From contig NC_058063.1 of assembly GCF_020085105.1 (NCBI RefSeq), positions 6,482,501 through 6,546,500 on the forward strand: a stretch of 64,000 nucleotides of DNA, in the 5' to 3' direction. Shown here in pieces: positions 34,170 through 46,108 of the stretch. The notes below the pieces were generated by a model. The model worked only from the letters and a program-made list of their open reading frames with translations. It ran no database searches and was not told where the DNA came from. Positions within the stretch are counted from its first letter, which is position 1. Each line of letters opens with the position of its first letter. This stretch comes from Siniperca chuatsi. Lineage: Eukaryota; Chordata; Actinopteri; Centrarchiformes; Sinipercidae. Both the position numbers and the translations under genes were made by a program.

Positions 34170-35160
34170 TTGTTAAGAGTTTAACTCTCAAAAACTGTGT
34201 GGGTGTGGTTTGATCAGATTTGACTGACAGTGGCTTAGCCAAATAGCAAACAACCCAACTGCCATCAGATTCAGATTCAAATATTGCAAAATTCTAATTA
34301 GTAGACAGAAATACGTAACATATTTTTTTTCCAACCTGAGCCCTGTCCACTTCAAACCAGTGAGAAGAGCGCAGACAAAACAGCACAGACAGAAAATATT
34401 GTGTTTATCTAAGATCCCATTTTTCACTGCTCAAGCTGATTGACAACATGTTCTCAGGAGCTTTACATGCAGAAGTCAATGTATGTACTGCTGGGATTTA
34501 CAGTGGTTAAAGGGGGACTGAATTGTGTAGGTGCAATCAATTGATTATGGCTTGATTATCAGAATTATCAAAGATAATCATTAATAATAACTTTAATGAA
34601 TAAAGTCTGCGGGGGGCACCACCCTTAAACAAGGGAAAAGGATAGCAAATTAATTGATTCAGTCTCATAAAATACACTACACAATCAATTTGGAATTCTG
34701 ATTAATAATTCAATTAAAGCAAAGACACATTATGAAGTCTAACAATGCACTAAGCTAAAGAACAAAAGGGTGTGTGTGGCTGTGTGTTTGTGATCCAAAA
34801 TGTCTGTTTGGGTCCAAAATGGCATCAAACAAAAGAAATCTAATTCAAAATGGTGGCTGAGCATCAGCTGCATGGTTAGACAAAGAAAGGAAATTCAAAA
34901 TGGCGGCTAGGCCATGTTTGAAAAGAGTGTGGCTCTGTTAAAGGGCCAAATTGAAGTGTATGTGTGAACTGTGTAGGATAAACGGTGCCAGGTTAGTAAA
35001 CAGGATAGTTGCATGCAAGACCCTGTGTCTGTGTGAACGTCACTAACATCAGCTTAGCATGTGGCTACCACATTCAAACAGGGGGAAGCACATCACATCA
35101 ATAAAAGTCAATGAACCAAATAAATACAGATACATTCAGAAAAGCAACACAGTCCCGTGT
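34170..35160. repeat. Repeated intergenic module with AAAATGGC motifs
   Basis: Slightly shortened copy, missing the segment with ATTCACTCTTG. The motifs lie at about 34793-34910; the first reads AAAATGTC. Confidence 0.65.
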
Positions 35161-35382
35161 ACTCTGCTATGCTCTGTTACGCCCAGTTGTATGTTCAGTA
35201 GTTATACGGTTCGATGGCTCAGTGATTAAGAGAACTAAAACTGTTAAGTACTTTTCATTAACCTCCTCTTTAATCCCTTAATGTAATGAGTACTGGCTCA
35301 TTTCTTTAAAAATGTTGTGACCCAACCTCAGATTTTTTGCAGGCTAATCTATAAATGTGTATATATAATAACCTTCAGTGAT
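35161..35382. other. 3' flank of NITR gene 5
   Basis: Duplicated flank that ends in the 13-bp target site of the next element. Confidence 0.45.
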
Positions 35383-35556
35383 CGTAGAAAAGGTTTTCTG
35401 AGTTCCGGTCCCATTTTTTTCACAATTGAGAATGACTTCCGGATGGGAGCCGAAACATCTTGATTCTGAAAACAGTGTCCAGATGACTACGACTGAAACC
35501 TTTTCTACGATAGAACACTCTGGACGAATGAGGGACTACACCGTCTTATTTTGAAG
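35383..35556. mobile_element. 174-bp insertion with inverted-repeat arm and 13-bp target duplication
   Basis: Flanked by AACCTTCAGTGAT on both sides (35370-35382 and 35557-35569). The paralogous site near 30220 has it once with no insert. The left end CGTAGAAAAGGTTT is inverted at 35497-35511. The internal GACTTCCGGATGGGAGCC followed by GAAAC resembles fish Penelope-like 3' sequences. Family call tentative; insertion boundaries firm. Confidence 0.75.
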
Positions 35557-35907
35557 AACCTTCAGTGATATAACACTTTTCAAAAATAAGTTTACAATGT
35601 GCTTAACAGACATACAAGCAGAAAATTAACATAATATTCATGAATAAACCATCCTGGCTGGTCAGTTTATGTTGTCCTCACCACCCTAGTAGATAGCATT
35701 TATGGTCTGTGCGTGCAAACACAATTATACACACACATTCTTGCTCAATATGTCCCAGTAGCTCGTCACACAGCATCATTGAATTTGTGAATAATGTTGA
35801 AAAAATGGTTCCTGCTTTTGAAAAAGACAAATTACAAATTACACTTTAAAAGACAGTAATGGGCTCATGTCCTGTTACACAGAGACAAAGATGGAATATG
35901 TCCAGCT
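35557..35907. other. 3' flank of NITR gene 5 (continued)
   Basis: Duplicated flank. The last part is probably 3' UTR. Confidence 0.45.
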
Positions 35908-37437
35908 TTATTGCTTTACACGGGAGTAAACACATTCATCTTCTGTGTCGTCCCTCTGTCTTCTTGATCTGCTGGCCTTGTTCACCCTTACAGCAGCGTA
36001 ATGGAGATTATCCTCATTTTTGTAATCCTAGCAATGAAATATAAAACAATAAATCACGATATGGTACACGACCGACATGAAAACAAATTCAACAGAAATT
36101 GTTAGGATATAAAATATATTTAAATGGTAATAGAATTGTTAATCTAGACAGAAAATACCTCTGCATTTGTTGCGGAGGAAGCTGAAAATCTCACGCAAGA
36201 TTCTGAAAAACAATTTTAAAGCTGTGATTCTATAATGACATGTTCAGCAATTACACACTGTAGATACAAACAGTACCATTTACCTCTACATTGGCCGCTG
36301 TTTCTCTTACTCATAATGTACAGTGAGAAAGCCAGTAAAACACTCAGGATGGTGGTGAATGTCAAAGCGCCAATCAAGAAATACACCAAGACAAGAGAGT
36401 CTTTCTCATCTGCAGAGACGGAGACATTACAGAGGAGATATTTTAAAACGTTGTGTTCATCTTATGTTTAGTTAGAGAGTAACCATAACTATATATCAGA
36501 TAAAACAACTTCTGCTGGGAATTTACTTACACTTAATGTCCAGCTTGGTCCCGTTTCCAAACAGTATGTGTCCACATGAGGCAACAGCACAGTAGTAGGT
36601 CCCAGCATGAGAAAGATTCAGGCTCTTCAATGGCAAGTTGTAGAAACAGGTGTATGTTTGTGTGTTGGGTTTCCTCTCACACTGATCATTCTTGCCTCCA
36701 TGGGTGTATATGAGTCCTGGATGAGATTCTTCAGAGTTTCTGAACCAGTAAACACTGTGTTCTCCATCACAGGTCCCAGTGTGTACTGTACAGTTCAGAG
36801 TCACAGAGCCTCCTGGCTGGATGGTCTCAGATGCTGACTGATGGACCGAAGCTTGGATGTTCAAACCTGAACCCTTTACACTGACAATAGTCCCCTCAAC
36901 TTCAAATTTGACTGAAAAGCTACTTGCACAGTAGTATGTAGCTGAGTCTGAAATGTGTAAATCTGAGATCTTCAGGTGATTTTTACCTTTTTCAATATCC
37001 AATGTGAAGCGTGGATTGTTCTTGAATTCATCATAAAAAAAAGCCTTTTTTTTAGACATGTCATTGGTAGAGATGAGTCTTGGTTTCTGTCCCAGAGTTT
37101 GCTTATACCAATAAAATATTACGTCTTCTATGTCATCTTCATAGAAACATCGCAAAGTTACGCTGTCACCAACATTAGCTGATACAAAACCACTCTCTTG
37201 ACGAACTGATGAGGACAGATTAGTCATCTGAGCTGAAGTGACAGGAGAGACAGAGCAAATACACAATTAATTTAATGTGACAGTAAGTATGTTATACTGA
37301 ATAAATTATTAGAAGCAATGACACTTAGGTGACCATACACTCTAAAAGATACAAATGGAGGCAAAAAAACACAACTCACCCATTTTCCCCAAGAACAAAC
37401 ATGCCAGATAAAAAACAAACGTTGGAGTTATTATCAT
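35908..37437 (-). CDS. NITR gene 5, inhibitory-type, 349 aa
   Basis: Exons (complement): 37380-37437, 36531-37232, 36284-36409, 36159-36202, 35908-36027. The leader start is MIITPTFVFYLAC, because the usual ATG-ATG-ACA has become ATG-ATA-ATA, which leaves a single ATG. The V domain resembles gene 1 (EDVIFYWYKQ, STNDMS, FEVEGTIVSV) but differs in the loop KKKAFFYDE. The I domain is complete with six Cys and FGNGTKL. The tail has LHYAAV and CVYSRV. Stop and AATAAA overlap as in gene 1. Confidence 0.92.
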
Positions 37438-38210
37438 GTTTGAATTGCTGACTTGAGTGAAAAGAATCTTGATCTTTTCTCCACTCTTCACAGACAAGAC
37501 TGTGTTTGATTGGCCAACCTGAAGTCACACTATATGTCCTATTAAGGAAACATGATCACATGCTCACTGCCACATATAGTGTCAATTTCAGTTCTTTAGA
37601 AGACTCACTTGGTGAGATGTATATGACAAACATAAAGGCTCCTTGACTTGACATTAGATTTTAAATCACCTAAATATAAACAACTATACATCCACAGCCA
37701 TTTAACACCATATTGATCTTACTGATGGGCCATTTTCACACGGAAACTATTAAAATGTATTGCTGAGTGTGTGACACGCAGTCACCATGTTTACTGCAGC
37801 TACTGATAGGTGTAGTCTGTTTGTGTAAAGACAATGATGAAAGCTTGGTTTTATGAAAATGTTAAATGTGCTTTGACAGGTTGTACATCTTCCGCTGTGA
37901 ACTGAATTCAGTTCAGCACTTTCTTACTTTATAATTGTGGAAGCCCTCAGTACTGTAGCTAATGGCACCAGAAACACAGAAGTCTATTGCAACCTATTGG
38001 CACAGAGATAGCAGAAATCATTGCACTTTATGTTTTCTCTTTGAAAAAGCTTGTTTAATGAAATTACTGAGAGGTGAGGCCTTACATGAATCATTCTGAG
38101 GTAAAATCATATTTACAAAACTGTTTATGTTTCAGGAAAAGCAAAATGACACTTTTAGAGAGACGCTAAAGTGGTCACGTCTTATTTTGCAGAGAGAAAG
38201 ATGTCCAGCT
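37438..38210. other. Intergenic between gene 5 and the next pseudogene
   Basis: 5' flank of gene 5 (CCAAT 37508-37517) to about 37740. Beyond that is an older, diverged version of the gene 3' flank; for example 37970-38040 resembles 22400-22500. No gene is seen. Confidence 0.45.
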
Positions 38211-39003
38211 CTATTGCTTTACACTAAAGTACACACATTCACTCCAGGTGTCGTCTGTCTGCCTTCTTGATCTGTTGATCTTTATGTCTGTTAAAGCAAT
38301 GTAATAGTCTTCTTTTTGGTAACCCTGGACATGAGAAACAGTACTTTACAATGAGGCACATGGCAGAAATATAAACATTGTGCATTGAAACTATTGTGCT
38401 ATAAAAATGTGTTTGAGTGGTTATACAGTAGCTCATCTAAGAAGATAATACCTTTCTATTTGTTTTGGAGGAATCTGCATGTCTTGCCTGAGACTCTGAA
38501 AAACAGAACGAAACCATTACTACGATGCCATGTTCAGCGAATACATGCTATAGACAGAAACAGTACCACTAACCTGTCCAAAGGCAGCTGTTTCTCTTGT
38601 TCATCATGCGCACTAAGAAAGCCAGTAAAACACTCAGGATGGTGGTGAATGCAAAAGCCCCATGCCAGAAATACACCAACACAAGAGACTCTTCCTCATC
38701 TGCAGAGAGACAGAAACTAGGAGACATTTGCAGCAGTGTTTTTTACTCTGCGATCATATTTTGTTTGTTTGATTAGGAATTATTCATAACTATTTATCAG
38801 ATAAAACAACTTCTGCTAGAAAGTTACTTACGCTCAAAGTCCAGCTTGGTCCCGTTTCCAAACAGTATGTGTCCACATGAGGCAACAGCACAGTAGTAGG
38901 TCCCAGCATGAGAAAGATTCAGGCTCTTTGTAGAAACAGGTGTGTGTTTGTGTGTTGGGTTTCCTCTCACACTGATCATTCCTGCCTCCATGGGTGTACA
39001 TGG
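38211..39003 (-). pseudogene. NITR gene 6, 3' half only
   Basis: Complete 3' exons: tail 38211-38324 (37 codons plus TAG), linker 38452-38495, TM 38574-38699. The partial I domain at 38832-39003 has an internal 11-bp loss and ends in the stretch coding MYTHGG. V domain and leader are absent, and the break joins directly to 5'-flank sequence. The TM (VYFWHGAFAFTTILSVLLAF) and tail (DYYIAL, CVYFSV) are the most diverged in the left half, so this is an older lineage. D at the -2 position makes the first tail motif a weak ITIM. Confidence 0.85.
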
Positions 39004-39364
39004 AGGCAGGTATGCTCCGTAACTTTGACAACAATGGCATTACCTTTTAAACTGACCAAATTATAAATAAACATAGTCATCATCACTAATGTAAGATCAT
39101 GCCTTCATGCTGATCTCACTGATGAGCCATACTCACTCTATATACTCTCTTTTTTCTTTCTCCAAATCTACAGAAACAAAATAGGTGTTAGTTGTGTCGG
39201 TGGTCTTACCATCAGCTCTTGGAAATATCATAAATAGCTTATTTCCTCCTATGTAGTTTTTTATGCTTGTATTGTCCTTTATTTCCAGGTTCAAGCGCTT
39301 AGTTAAAAACAGTTGCAATGTTTTTTGTCACACAGAGAAAACTGTCCAAATATACAATATTGTT

Positions 39365-39634
39365 ACGGTGGCCCGGAGAGCTCAATGCACTGCAGCTTAA
39401 GAAAACACATGCAAATAGGCAAAACACAAGCAAATTAAGAAAACATCTTCACCAACTTCACCACACATGAGCAGCATTTAGTTTGTCAGTTTAGTTCAAT
39501 AATTTAAGTGTCTCCCACAAACAGTTTCCATTGTCATGTGTGCTACATGCAGCACGTTACTGTATTTGGTTGTGTTTTGTCTATTTGCATGTGTTTTCTT
39601 AAGTTGCAGTGCGTTGAGCCCTCAGGGCCACCGT
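39365..39634. mobile_element. Foldback MITE with ~54-bp inverted ends
   Basis: The left end ACGGTGGCCCGGAGAGCTCA is mirrored by the right end. Arms run about 54 bp with a few mismatches, down to CACATGCAAATAG. There is no ORF. A related TTAAGTTGCAGTG arm appears at about 57222-57245. The target duplication is not clear. Confidence 0.65.
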
Positions 39635-39844
39635 TTACTGCTCTACCTCAGGTGTCCTGTTTTTTGTGTGATTGACAGGTGATTTGTGTGGTTACATAAT
39701 TAGAGTTGAGAGAAGTCAACTCGCTGACTCCCGTGCAGTGCCATGACTGTTACAGAAGAAGGCGGTCCATTTGGCTGGAATTGTGACCCTAAAAATATAC
39801 TGTATGTATGCAGTGTGAAACAAGAAGTGCAGTTTTGCATGAAG
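39635..39844. other. Short intergenic spacer
   Basis: No gene or known repeat is supported. Confidence 0.4.
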
Positions 39845-40885
39845 TTTTGTACACACACTCACGGTCCCCAGAGGATGACTCCTAACGACTTTGGCGAGCC
39901 CCTGTATTTTGCTCTATCACCACCAAGAGGTTGATGTTGGTATTGTTTGAAATGTCTCAACAACTGTTGGGTTGATTGGCATTAAATTTGGTAGTAGTAT
40001 ATACATGGTATGGCTGTAGAGTCATTTTAACGATGTCCATGGTCTGCGTTTGATTTTTTTGCATCTAACAGAGACACTCCTACAGTACCACCCTGGCATC
40101 TGGACTTTCATGAGAAAAGTCAAAATAAAGTATAGGGATTTTTAACTGTTATGATTTGTGTAAGTTTAGAGGCTCAACTCATCAGATATATACCTATATA
40201 GAGAATTTAGCTCATAGAGTTGAGTTCATAGACACTGACAGATGGTTGGGAGTGCGGGTGCACCTTATCTCTTCTCAGCACATACAGTAGATGACACCAC
40301 CTCATGACATGCTAGAAGGTTTTGTGTATAAAGCATAGCAAATATAGTAGGCTCACAGGCAGAAAGTTTTGCTCCTTCATCATGCAAATGTATTACTACT
40401 GCCCAAAATTCATGCAAGTTATTAAACCACACTCTGCCCCTGGAAATGTGGTTTCAAATTTAAAGTATTTCTTTATAAAAATGTAACATTTATAGACAAC
40501 AATCAAAGTTAAAGTTCATACAAAAACATAATTCGGTATTATTTGTTAAGAGTTTAACACTCAAAAACTCAGCTGATCTGCGGATCAGGACTGTGTGGGT
40601 GTGGTTGGATCAGATTTGACTGACAGTGGCTTGGCAAAAAAAGCAAACAACCCAACTGCAATCAGATTCAAATATTGCAAAATTTCTATTGGTGGACAGA
40701 AATACTTAACTTTTTTTCTTTTTTTTTTAACAACAGAGCCCTGTCCACTTCAAACCAGTGAGAAGAGCGCAGACAAAACAGCACAGACAGAGAATTTTGT
40801 TTTTCTAAGATCCCATTTTTCATAGCAGGAAGCTCATTGACAACATGTTCTCAGGAGCTTTTAATGCAAAAGTCAAAGTATGTAC
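39845..40885. repeat. Copy of the 28145-29210 block (repeat plus truncated AAAATGGC module)
   Basis: Closely matches 28145-29210, then stops after GTATGTACTG, before the AAAATGGC motifs. It marks the right limit of the recent duplication field. Confidence 0.65.
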
Positions 40886-41228
40886 TGTAATATTCGGTTG
40901 GTCTAAAACGCAGTACATGTGGACTCGAGATTACAAAGGTGACTGTCTTGAAGGTTGTTTGGCCTCTGAGACGATATTAAAGCTTTGCTTGCCTTAAAGA
41001 CTAATCGTTCAAGCTTCCCATATGTTATGAAGGTCATGTTTCCGCTTTGTAGTACTATACCTGCTCTTTCTCCCTAGTCACAAGAAAGAATACTGATAAT
41101 ATGACCTAATATGGGCTTGCTTACAAAGACAAATAAGCCTTTATTAGTCTTGGTACACACAAACAAATCAGAATCAGAAAAACTTTATTGATCACCATGA
41201 GGAAACTTTTTACAAAACATGTACAGTT
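40886..41228. other. 3' flank of NITR gene 7
   Basis: An AATAAA on the minus strand (41184-41189) lies 40 bp past the stop of gene 7 and is a plausible poly(A) signal. No gene is seen. Confidence 0.45.
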
Positions 41229-42719
41229 CTACTGCTTTATACTTGAGTATACACATTCAGTCTTGGTGTTGTTCTTTTGTCTTCTGGATCTGTTGACCTT
41301 GTGTTCCCTTAAAGCTGCGTAATGAATGTTTTCTTCATTTTGGTCACCCTGATAATAAAATATTAAACAATAAATCACAAGATAGAAAAGAAGAGAGAAA
41401 TTAAAACTGTATCCAAAAAACGGTTGCACTGTGAAAATGTTTGAATGGTAACACGATAGTTTATCTAAACCAAAAATACCTCTGCATTTGTTGGGGAGGG
41501 AGCTGAAAATCTTGCTTGAGACTCTGAAAAAGAATGAAAAGTGCCCTTACTATAATATCATGTTTAGTGAGTACACACCGTCAACTACAAAGAATAGCAG
41601 TTACAGTACCTGTACATTTGTAGTTGTTTCTCGTGTTGATTACACACATTGAGAAGGCCAGTAAAACACTCAGGATGGTGGTGAATGCCAAAGCCACACT
41701 CAAGAAATACACCATGACAAGAGAGTCCCCCTTATCTGTAGAGAGACAGACACCAGGAGACATTACAAAGCTTGAGTTTTAATAGAGCATATTATACTTA
41801 AGACAACCCCTGCTAGAAAGTTACTTACGTTCAAAGTCCAGCTTGGTCCCGTTTCCAAACAGTATGTGTCCACATGCGGCAACAGCACAGTAGTAGGTCC
41901 CAGCATGAGAAAGATTCAGACTCGTCAGTGGCAAGTTGTAGAAACAGGTGTGTGTTTGTGTGTTGGGTTTCCTCTCACACTGATCATTCCTGCCTCCATG
42001 GGTGTACATGAGTCCTGGATGAGATTCTTCAGAGTTCCTGAACCAGTAAACGCTGTGTTCTCCATCACAGGTCCCAGTGTGTACTGTACAGTTCAGAGTC
42101 ACAGAGCCTCCTGGCTGGATGGTCTCAGATGCTGACTGATGGACCGAAGCTTGGATGTTCAAACCTGAACCCTTTACACTGACAGTAGTGCCCTCCTCAA
42201 ATTTGAATTTGTACAATTGACTACTCGCACAGTAGTATGTAGCTGAGTCTGAAACGTGCAGATATGTTATCTTCAGGTGATTTTTACCTTTTTCAGTATC
42301 CAGTGCGAAGCGTGGATTGCTGTTGAATTCATCATAAAAAGTTCCATTTCTTTCGTACTTATAGAAGGTAGAGATGAGTCTTGGTTTCTGTCCCAGAGTT
42401 TGTTTGTACCAGTAAAATCTTGCTGCAACATCACCTTCATAGAAACATCGCAAAGTCAAGTTGTCCCCTGTTTTGACCGATACAAAACCACTCTCTTGAC
42501 GAACAAATTTCAGATTAGTCATCTGAGCTGAAGTGATAGAAGAGACAAAGTAAATGCACTATATGAACATATGAAAAACAAAGAAATATCAGAAGCAATG
42601 TCATGAGGAGTGGCCATACACTTTTAAAAATCCAAACTGCAGTCACATCAAAAAAACTCACCCATTTTTCCCAAGAATAAACATGTCAGATAGAAGACGA
42701 ACTTAGGAGATGTCATCAT
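41229..42719 (-). CDS. NITR gene 7, inhibitory-type, ~348 aa
   Basis: Exons (complement): 42662-42719, 41829-42527, 41610-41735, about 41481-41523, 41229-41348. The leader is MMTSPKFVFYLTC. The V domain is distinct (FVRQESGFVSVKTGDNLTL, STFYKYERN, YYCASSQLYKF) and ends in the better J-like FEEGTTVSV. The I domain is almost identical in DNA to the other genes, with AVAACGHIL for AVASCGHIL. TM MVYFLSVALAFTTILSVLL is uncharged. The tail has ITIM IHYAAL and CVYSSI. The linker exon sequence is 44 nt by alignment; my end coordinate may be off by one. Confidence 0.9.
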
Positions 42720-43235
42720 GTTCAAATTGTCGTGCTGAATGAAAAGAATCTCAATCTTTTCTCCTCTCTTCAGAGACAAGACTGTGTTTGATTGGCCAAC
42801 CAGAAGTGACACTGTACGTCCTATTTAGGAAACTTGATCACATGTTCACTGCCACTGTAGTAAAAATTCATGGTGTGTTTGGTTACAGTCTTAAGGAGAT
42901 AAGATATTGATTCATAAATCATTATGTGGTTTCATGATAATGTTAACACTAATAACTACATACAGTGGAGTTCAGTCATGATAAACCTTTGGCAATGAAC
43001 TGATCATTATTAGATTATTATAATTATTTTGAAACTATCTGTCAAATACACTAAGAATACAACAGGTCAATGATTATTTGCTAGATTTTGTGAATACAAA
43101 TTGAATGAATACAATAAATACACCTTATCACTATTATTTTGAACAATTCATCAACGATAATCGTCCAATGCTATTGACCATGTTATCCAGAATGTCATCT
43201 GTGTTGCTGTAAAGGGTCAGAATTTAATAATACAT
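42720..43235. other. 5' flank of NITR gene 7
   Basis: CCAAT block at 42790-42799. The rest is AT-rich with nothing recognised. Confidence 0.45.
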
Positions 43236-43237
43236 AA

Positions 43238-43370
43238 AATATTGAGAATGACTTCCGGATGGGAGCCGAAACGTCTTGATTCTGAAAACAGTGTCCAGAT
43301 GACTACGACTGAAACCTTTTCTACGATAGAACACTCCTGGACGAATGAGGGACTACACCGTCTCATAAAA
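43238..43370. mobile_element. Second copy of the 35383 element, 5'-truncated
   Basis: Shares GAGAATGACTTCCGGATGGG through CTACACCGTCT with 35435-35545 but lacks the left inverted arm. It carries the GAAACGTC form where the other copy has GAAACATC. Confidence 0.65.
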
Positions 43371-43470
43371 TATGTGCTTTGTAAATTATATGTCCTGTGT
43401 TCTCTTTTGAGAAAATACCTAGACTGTTCAAAGTGCTAAAGCAGACCTGCAAATGTTAATATGATTAGGC

Positions 43471-43768
43471 TTAAAGGAGCAGTGTGTAAGATTTACAGGG
43501 CTCTATTTGCAGAATATGGGGTTAATATTCATAAGTATGTTTTCATTAGTGTATAATCACCTAAAAATAAGAATTGTTTTCATTACCTTAGAATAAGCCC
43601 TTTATATCTACAGAGGGAGCGGGTCCTCTTCCACAGAGGTTTCTACAGGTTTCTTCATGTTTCTACAGTAGCCCAGAATGGACAAACCAAACAATGGCTC
43701 TAGATAGGGCCTTTCACGTTTTTTTCCAAGAGTTTCGTGGTAGTTTCTCCTGCACACTGCTCCTTTAA
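43471..43768. mobile_element. TTAA-flanked MITE, 298 bp
   Basis: TTAA at both outer ends, with perfect inverted AGGAGCAGTGTG inside. TTAA targeting suggests a piggyBac-type non-autonomous element. There is no transposase. Confidence 0.65.
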
Positions 43769-44010
43769 ATGCTAATGGAGTGGTCCTCATTCTTCAATAC
43801 CACCACTGACAAGATGCTGTCTGTCTTTGGCTTGTAAGCCACAGTTCTGCCACAAGTTTGTTTACAATGTGTCTTGTTGGCCCTGCCAGTTCAACTGTCA
43901 ATCAAACCTGCCCACTCAGGGGGCCTGCAAGCTAAAAGAAGAATTGTTGATGGATCTCCAAAGACATTTTCTTCAATAATAATAAAATAATAATAATAAG
44001 AGCTAAATAC

Positions 44011-44902
44011 TAAGGGTGCTCCGATCAATCTGCCACAATCATAATGAGCCGATATTCGTACTAAAAAGTTTGATCGGTGGTCTCTATTAAGGCCGATCAG
44101 ATGACGGACAGCAAGTGAGTGTTTGCAGAGAAACACAAAAAGAGAGAGAGAGAAACGTTAACTGGTAGAAGACGCAGACATGGTGAATATTTTACAAGCA
44201 TGGACCAGGTCAAGCAACAGTGAACACACCTGATGGTGCAGATGTAATTTGGTACCACGTTGGTTTCGATCGTTTCGATAGGCTACGTCATTAACAACAA
44301 GCCTCCTCACCTGCTGTTGTGAAAACGGAATCGCGGGTGAAAAAATCCAAAATGCGAGTTGTGTTTTTTTTTTTGGGCGACTTTATAAAACATATTGGTG
44401 ACCAAGAAAGTGAACAGAGCAGACACATAAAGGGAGAAACAGAAGGGGGGGGTAAGCTGGTGTGTGTGCAGTAAGAGACAGAGAGACAGAAGTGTAGGTG
44501 TGTGCGTGTGTGTGTGTGTGGGGGGGGGGGGAAAGAGAAGTGAAGGGAAAAGCAAGCAATTAAAGTAGTTTGTGAGTAAACACTAAAATAATAATCATTA
44601 TGTGGGAAGCTGTATATCTGTTAAGCTCTAAGCTGCACCCGATAAAGCGTAGGCTGCTATGGTTTAAGTTGTGTCTCTAAGAGAGACAGTGGAATATATT
44701 GCACATGTTGCCTGCCAATTAATAAACAGTTGTCAATTCATGATACTTTCTCATCTCTTAATTTTGATACTTAATATACAACGTTGTTAAGAATAGTTCA
44801 ATAAATAAATAATGCAACACAATATATAGAAGGCTTCAAACAGACACTGCTGCTTCCAGTGATCGGTGATCCGCCCCAAAAATCCTGATCGGAGCACCCT
44901 TA
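44011..44902. mobile_element. Non-autonomous hAT element, 892 bp, exact ends
   Basis: Perfect 17-bp terminal inverted repeats, TAAGGGTGCTCCGATCA. The flanks CTAAATAC (44003-44010) and CTAAATGC (44903-44910) form an 8-bp target duplication with one mismatch. Inside are a GT microsatellite and G run (44500-44531) and no transposase ORF. Confidence 0.8.
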
Positions 44903-44910
44903 CTAAATGC

Positions 44911-45279
44911 TAACATTAGCATGCAAACATGCTCACAGTGACAAAGCTAGCATGCTGATACAACCATATTGCCCATCTTAGTTTAGCTTGCCAACATTTG
45001 CTAATTAATACCAAACACAAAGTACTAATAAAGTGAACATAGATGTTAAGATATTTCACTGGATAAGTGACCTGCTGTTGGTGTTAGCAGAAAAGTCAGG
45101 GAATCACCAAAGTAAATTAGAATCCATCCTCTAGGCACCATGAATATCTATACCAAAAGTCAAAGTAATCCATCTAATGCTGTGGGCACCACAAACTAAA
45201 TTTTCTTCACTTTCACTACACTGGCGAGGCAGCAGAGATCTAGTAAAACCAAAATCTACCACTAAGGTGTAATTGCCAT
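44911..45279. other. Intergenic, nothing recognised
   Basis: AT-rich. Has ATCCATCTAATGCTGTGGGC, reminiscent of the repeat at 49520. No gene is seen. Confidence 0.35.
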
Positions 45280-45475
45280 GGTTTGGGGGTTTTGTCCTGT
45301 TATTTCCTGTGTTATTTTGTAATCATTTTTTTTCTTGTGTCGGTTAGTTTTGCTTCCTGTCGTTTTTGCTTCCTGTCGTTGATTGCTTTGAGTGTTTTCA
45401 CCTGTGTCATTGGTTTCACCTGTGTCGCGTAGTCTCCCTCACCTAACTGTATTTAAGTCTGTGTAATTTTAACAT
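45280..45475 (+). mobile_element. LTR-like fossil fragment
   Basis: Runs of TTTTGTCCTGTTATTTCCTG, TTCACCTGTGT and CCCTCACCTAACTGTATTTA resemble a fish gypsy-type LTR. A possible end (GGGCTGTGACA) is near 45800. Broken, old and non-coding. Confidence 0.35.
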
Positions 45476-46108
45476 AATTCTTTTTTTTTTTCATAATTGT
45501 GTAGATTTTATATTTTACATACCAAAGTTTTTTGAGATATCTGTTCTCATGGATGAGTTTTTTTTCTATCAAATTATTTTACCCTCTTCTCAAGTTTAAT
45601 GTTATTATCTGCATTCTCTCTTTGTAAATTGTATTTTCTGCATTTGATATAGCACCTCGTCTTATTCCATCTCTTGTTTTTGTACCTGTTGTAAGTTTTG
45701 TAGTATTTCAACTAAGTGTTGTAACGATACTGATACCGATGCTTTAAAATGGTCTTAAATCTTGTGTGGTTTCCCTCTTTGTCTAGCTCACTGAGCCTGG
45801 GCTGTGACAATGGAGTTAGCAGGCACTATAAGGATTTGAAAGAAAACTAAGTAACATTGAGGAGACATCCTGTTACTACACAGACAGAAACAACAAAAAC
45901 AGCAGGGGCTAAATATGCATGTGAGCAAAGGCTAAAGAGATCACATCTTTTGAACCCTGACCAAAAAGAATATATAAAAGGAGATTTAAATCTCTCTCTC
46001 TCTATATGTATATATATATATATATATAAATAAAATAGTAATCAACATTACACCTTGAAAAAAAATACATTTTCATCTTACTCACAAAGTACAAATGAAA
46101 CATCCAGT
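45476..46108. other. Intergenic upstream of the NITR gene 8 stop, with TA microsatellite
   Basis: T-rich stretch, then (CT)n/(TA)n at about 45990-46028. No gene is seen. Confidence 0.4.
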
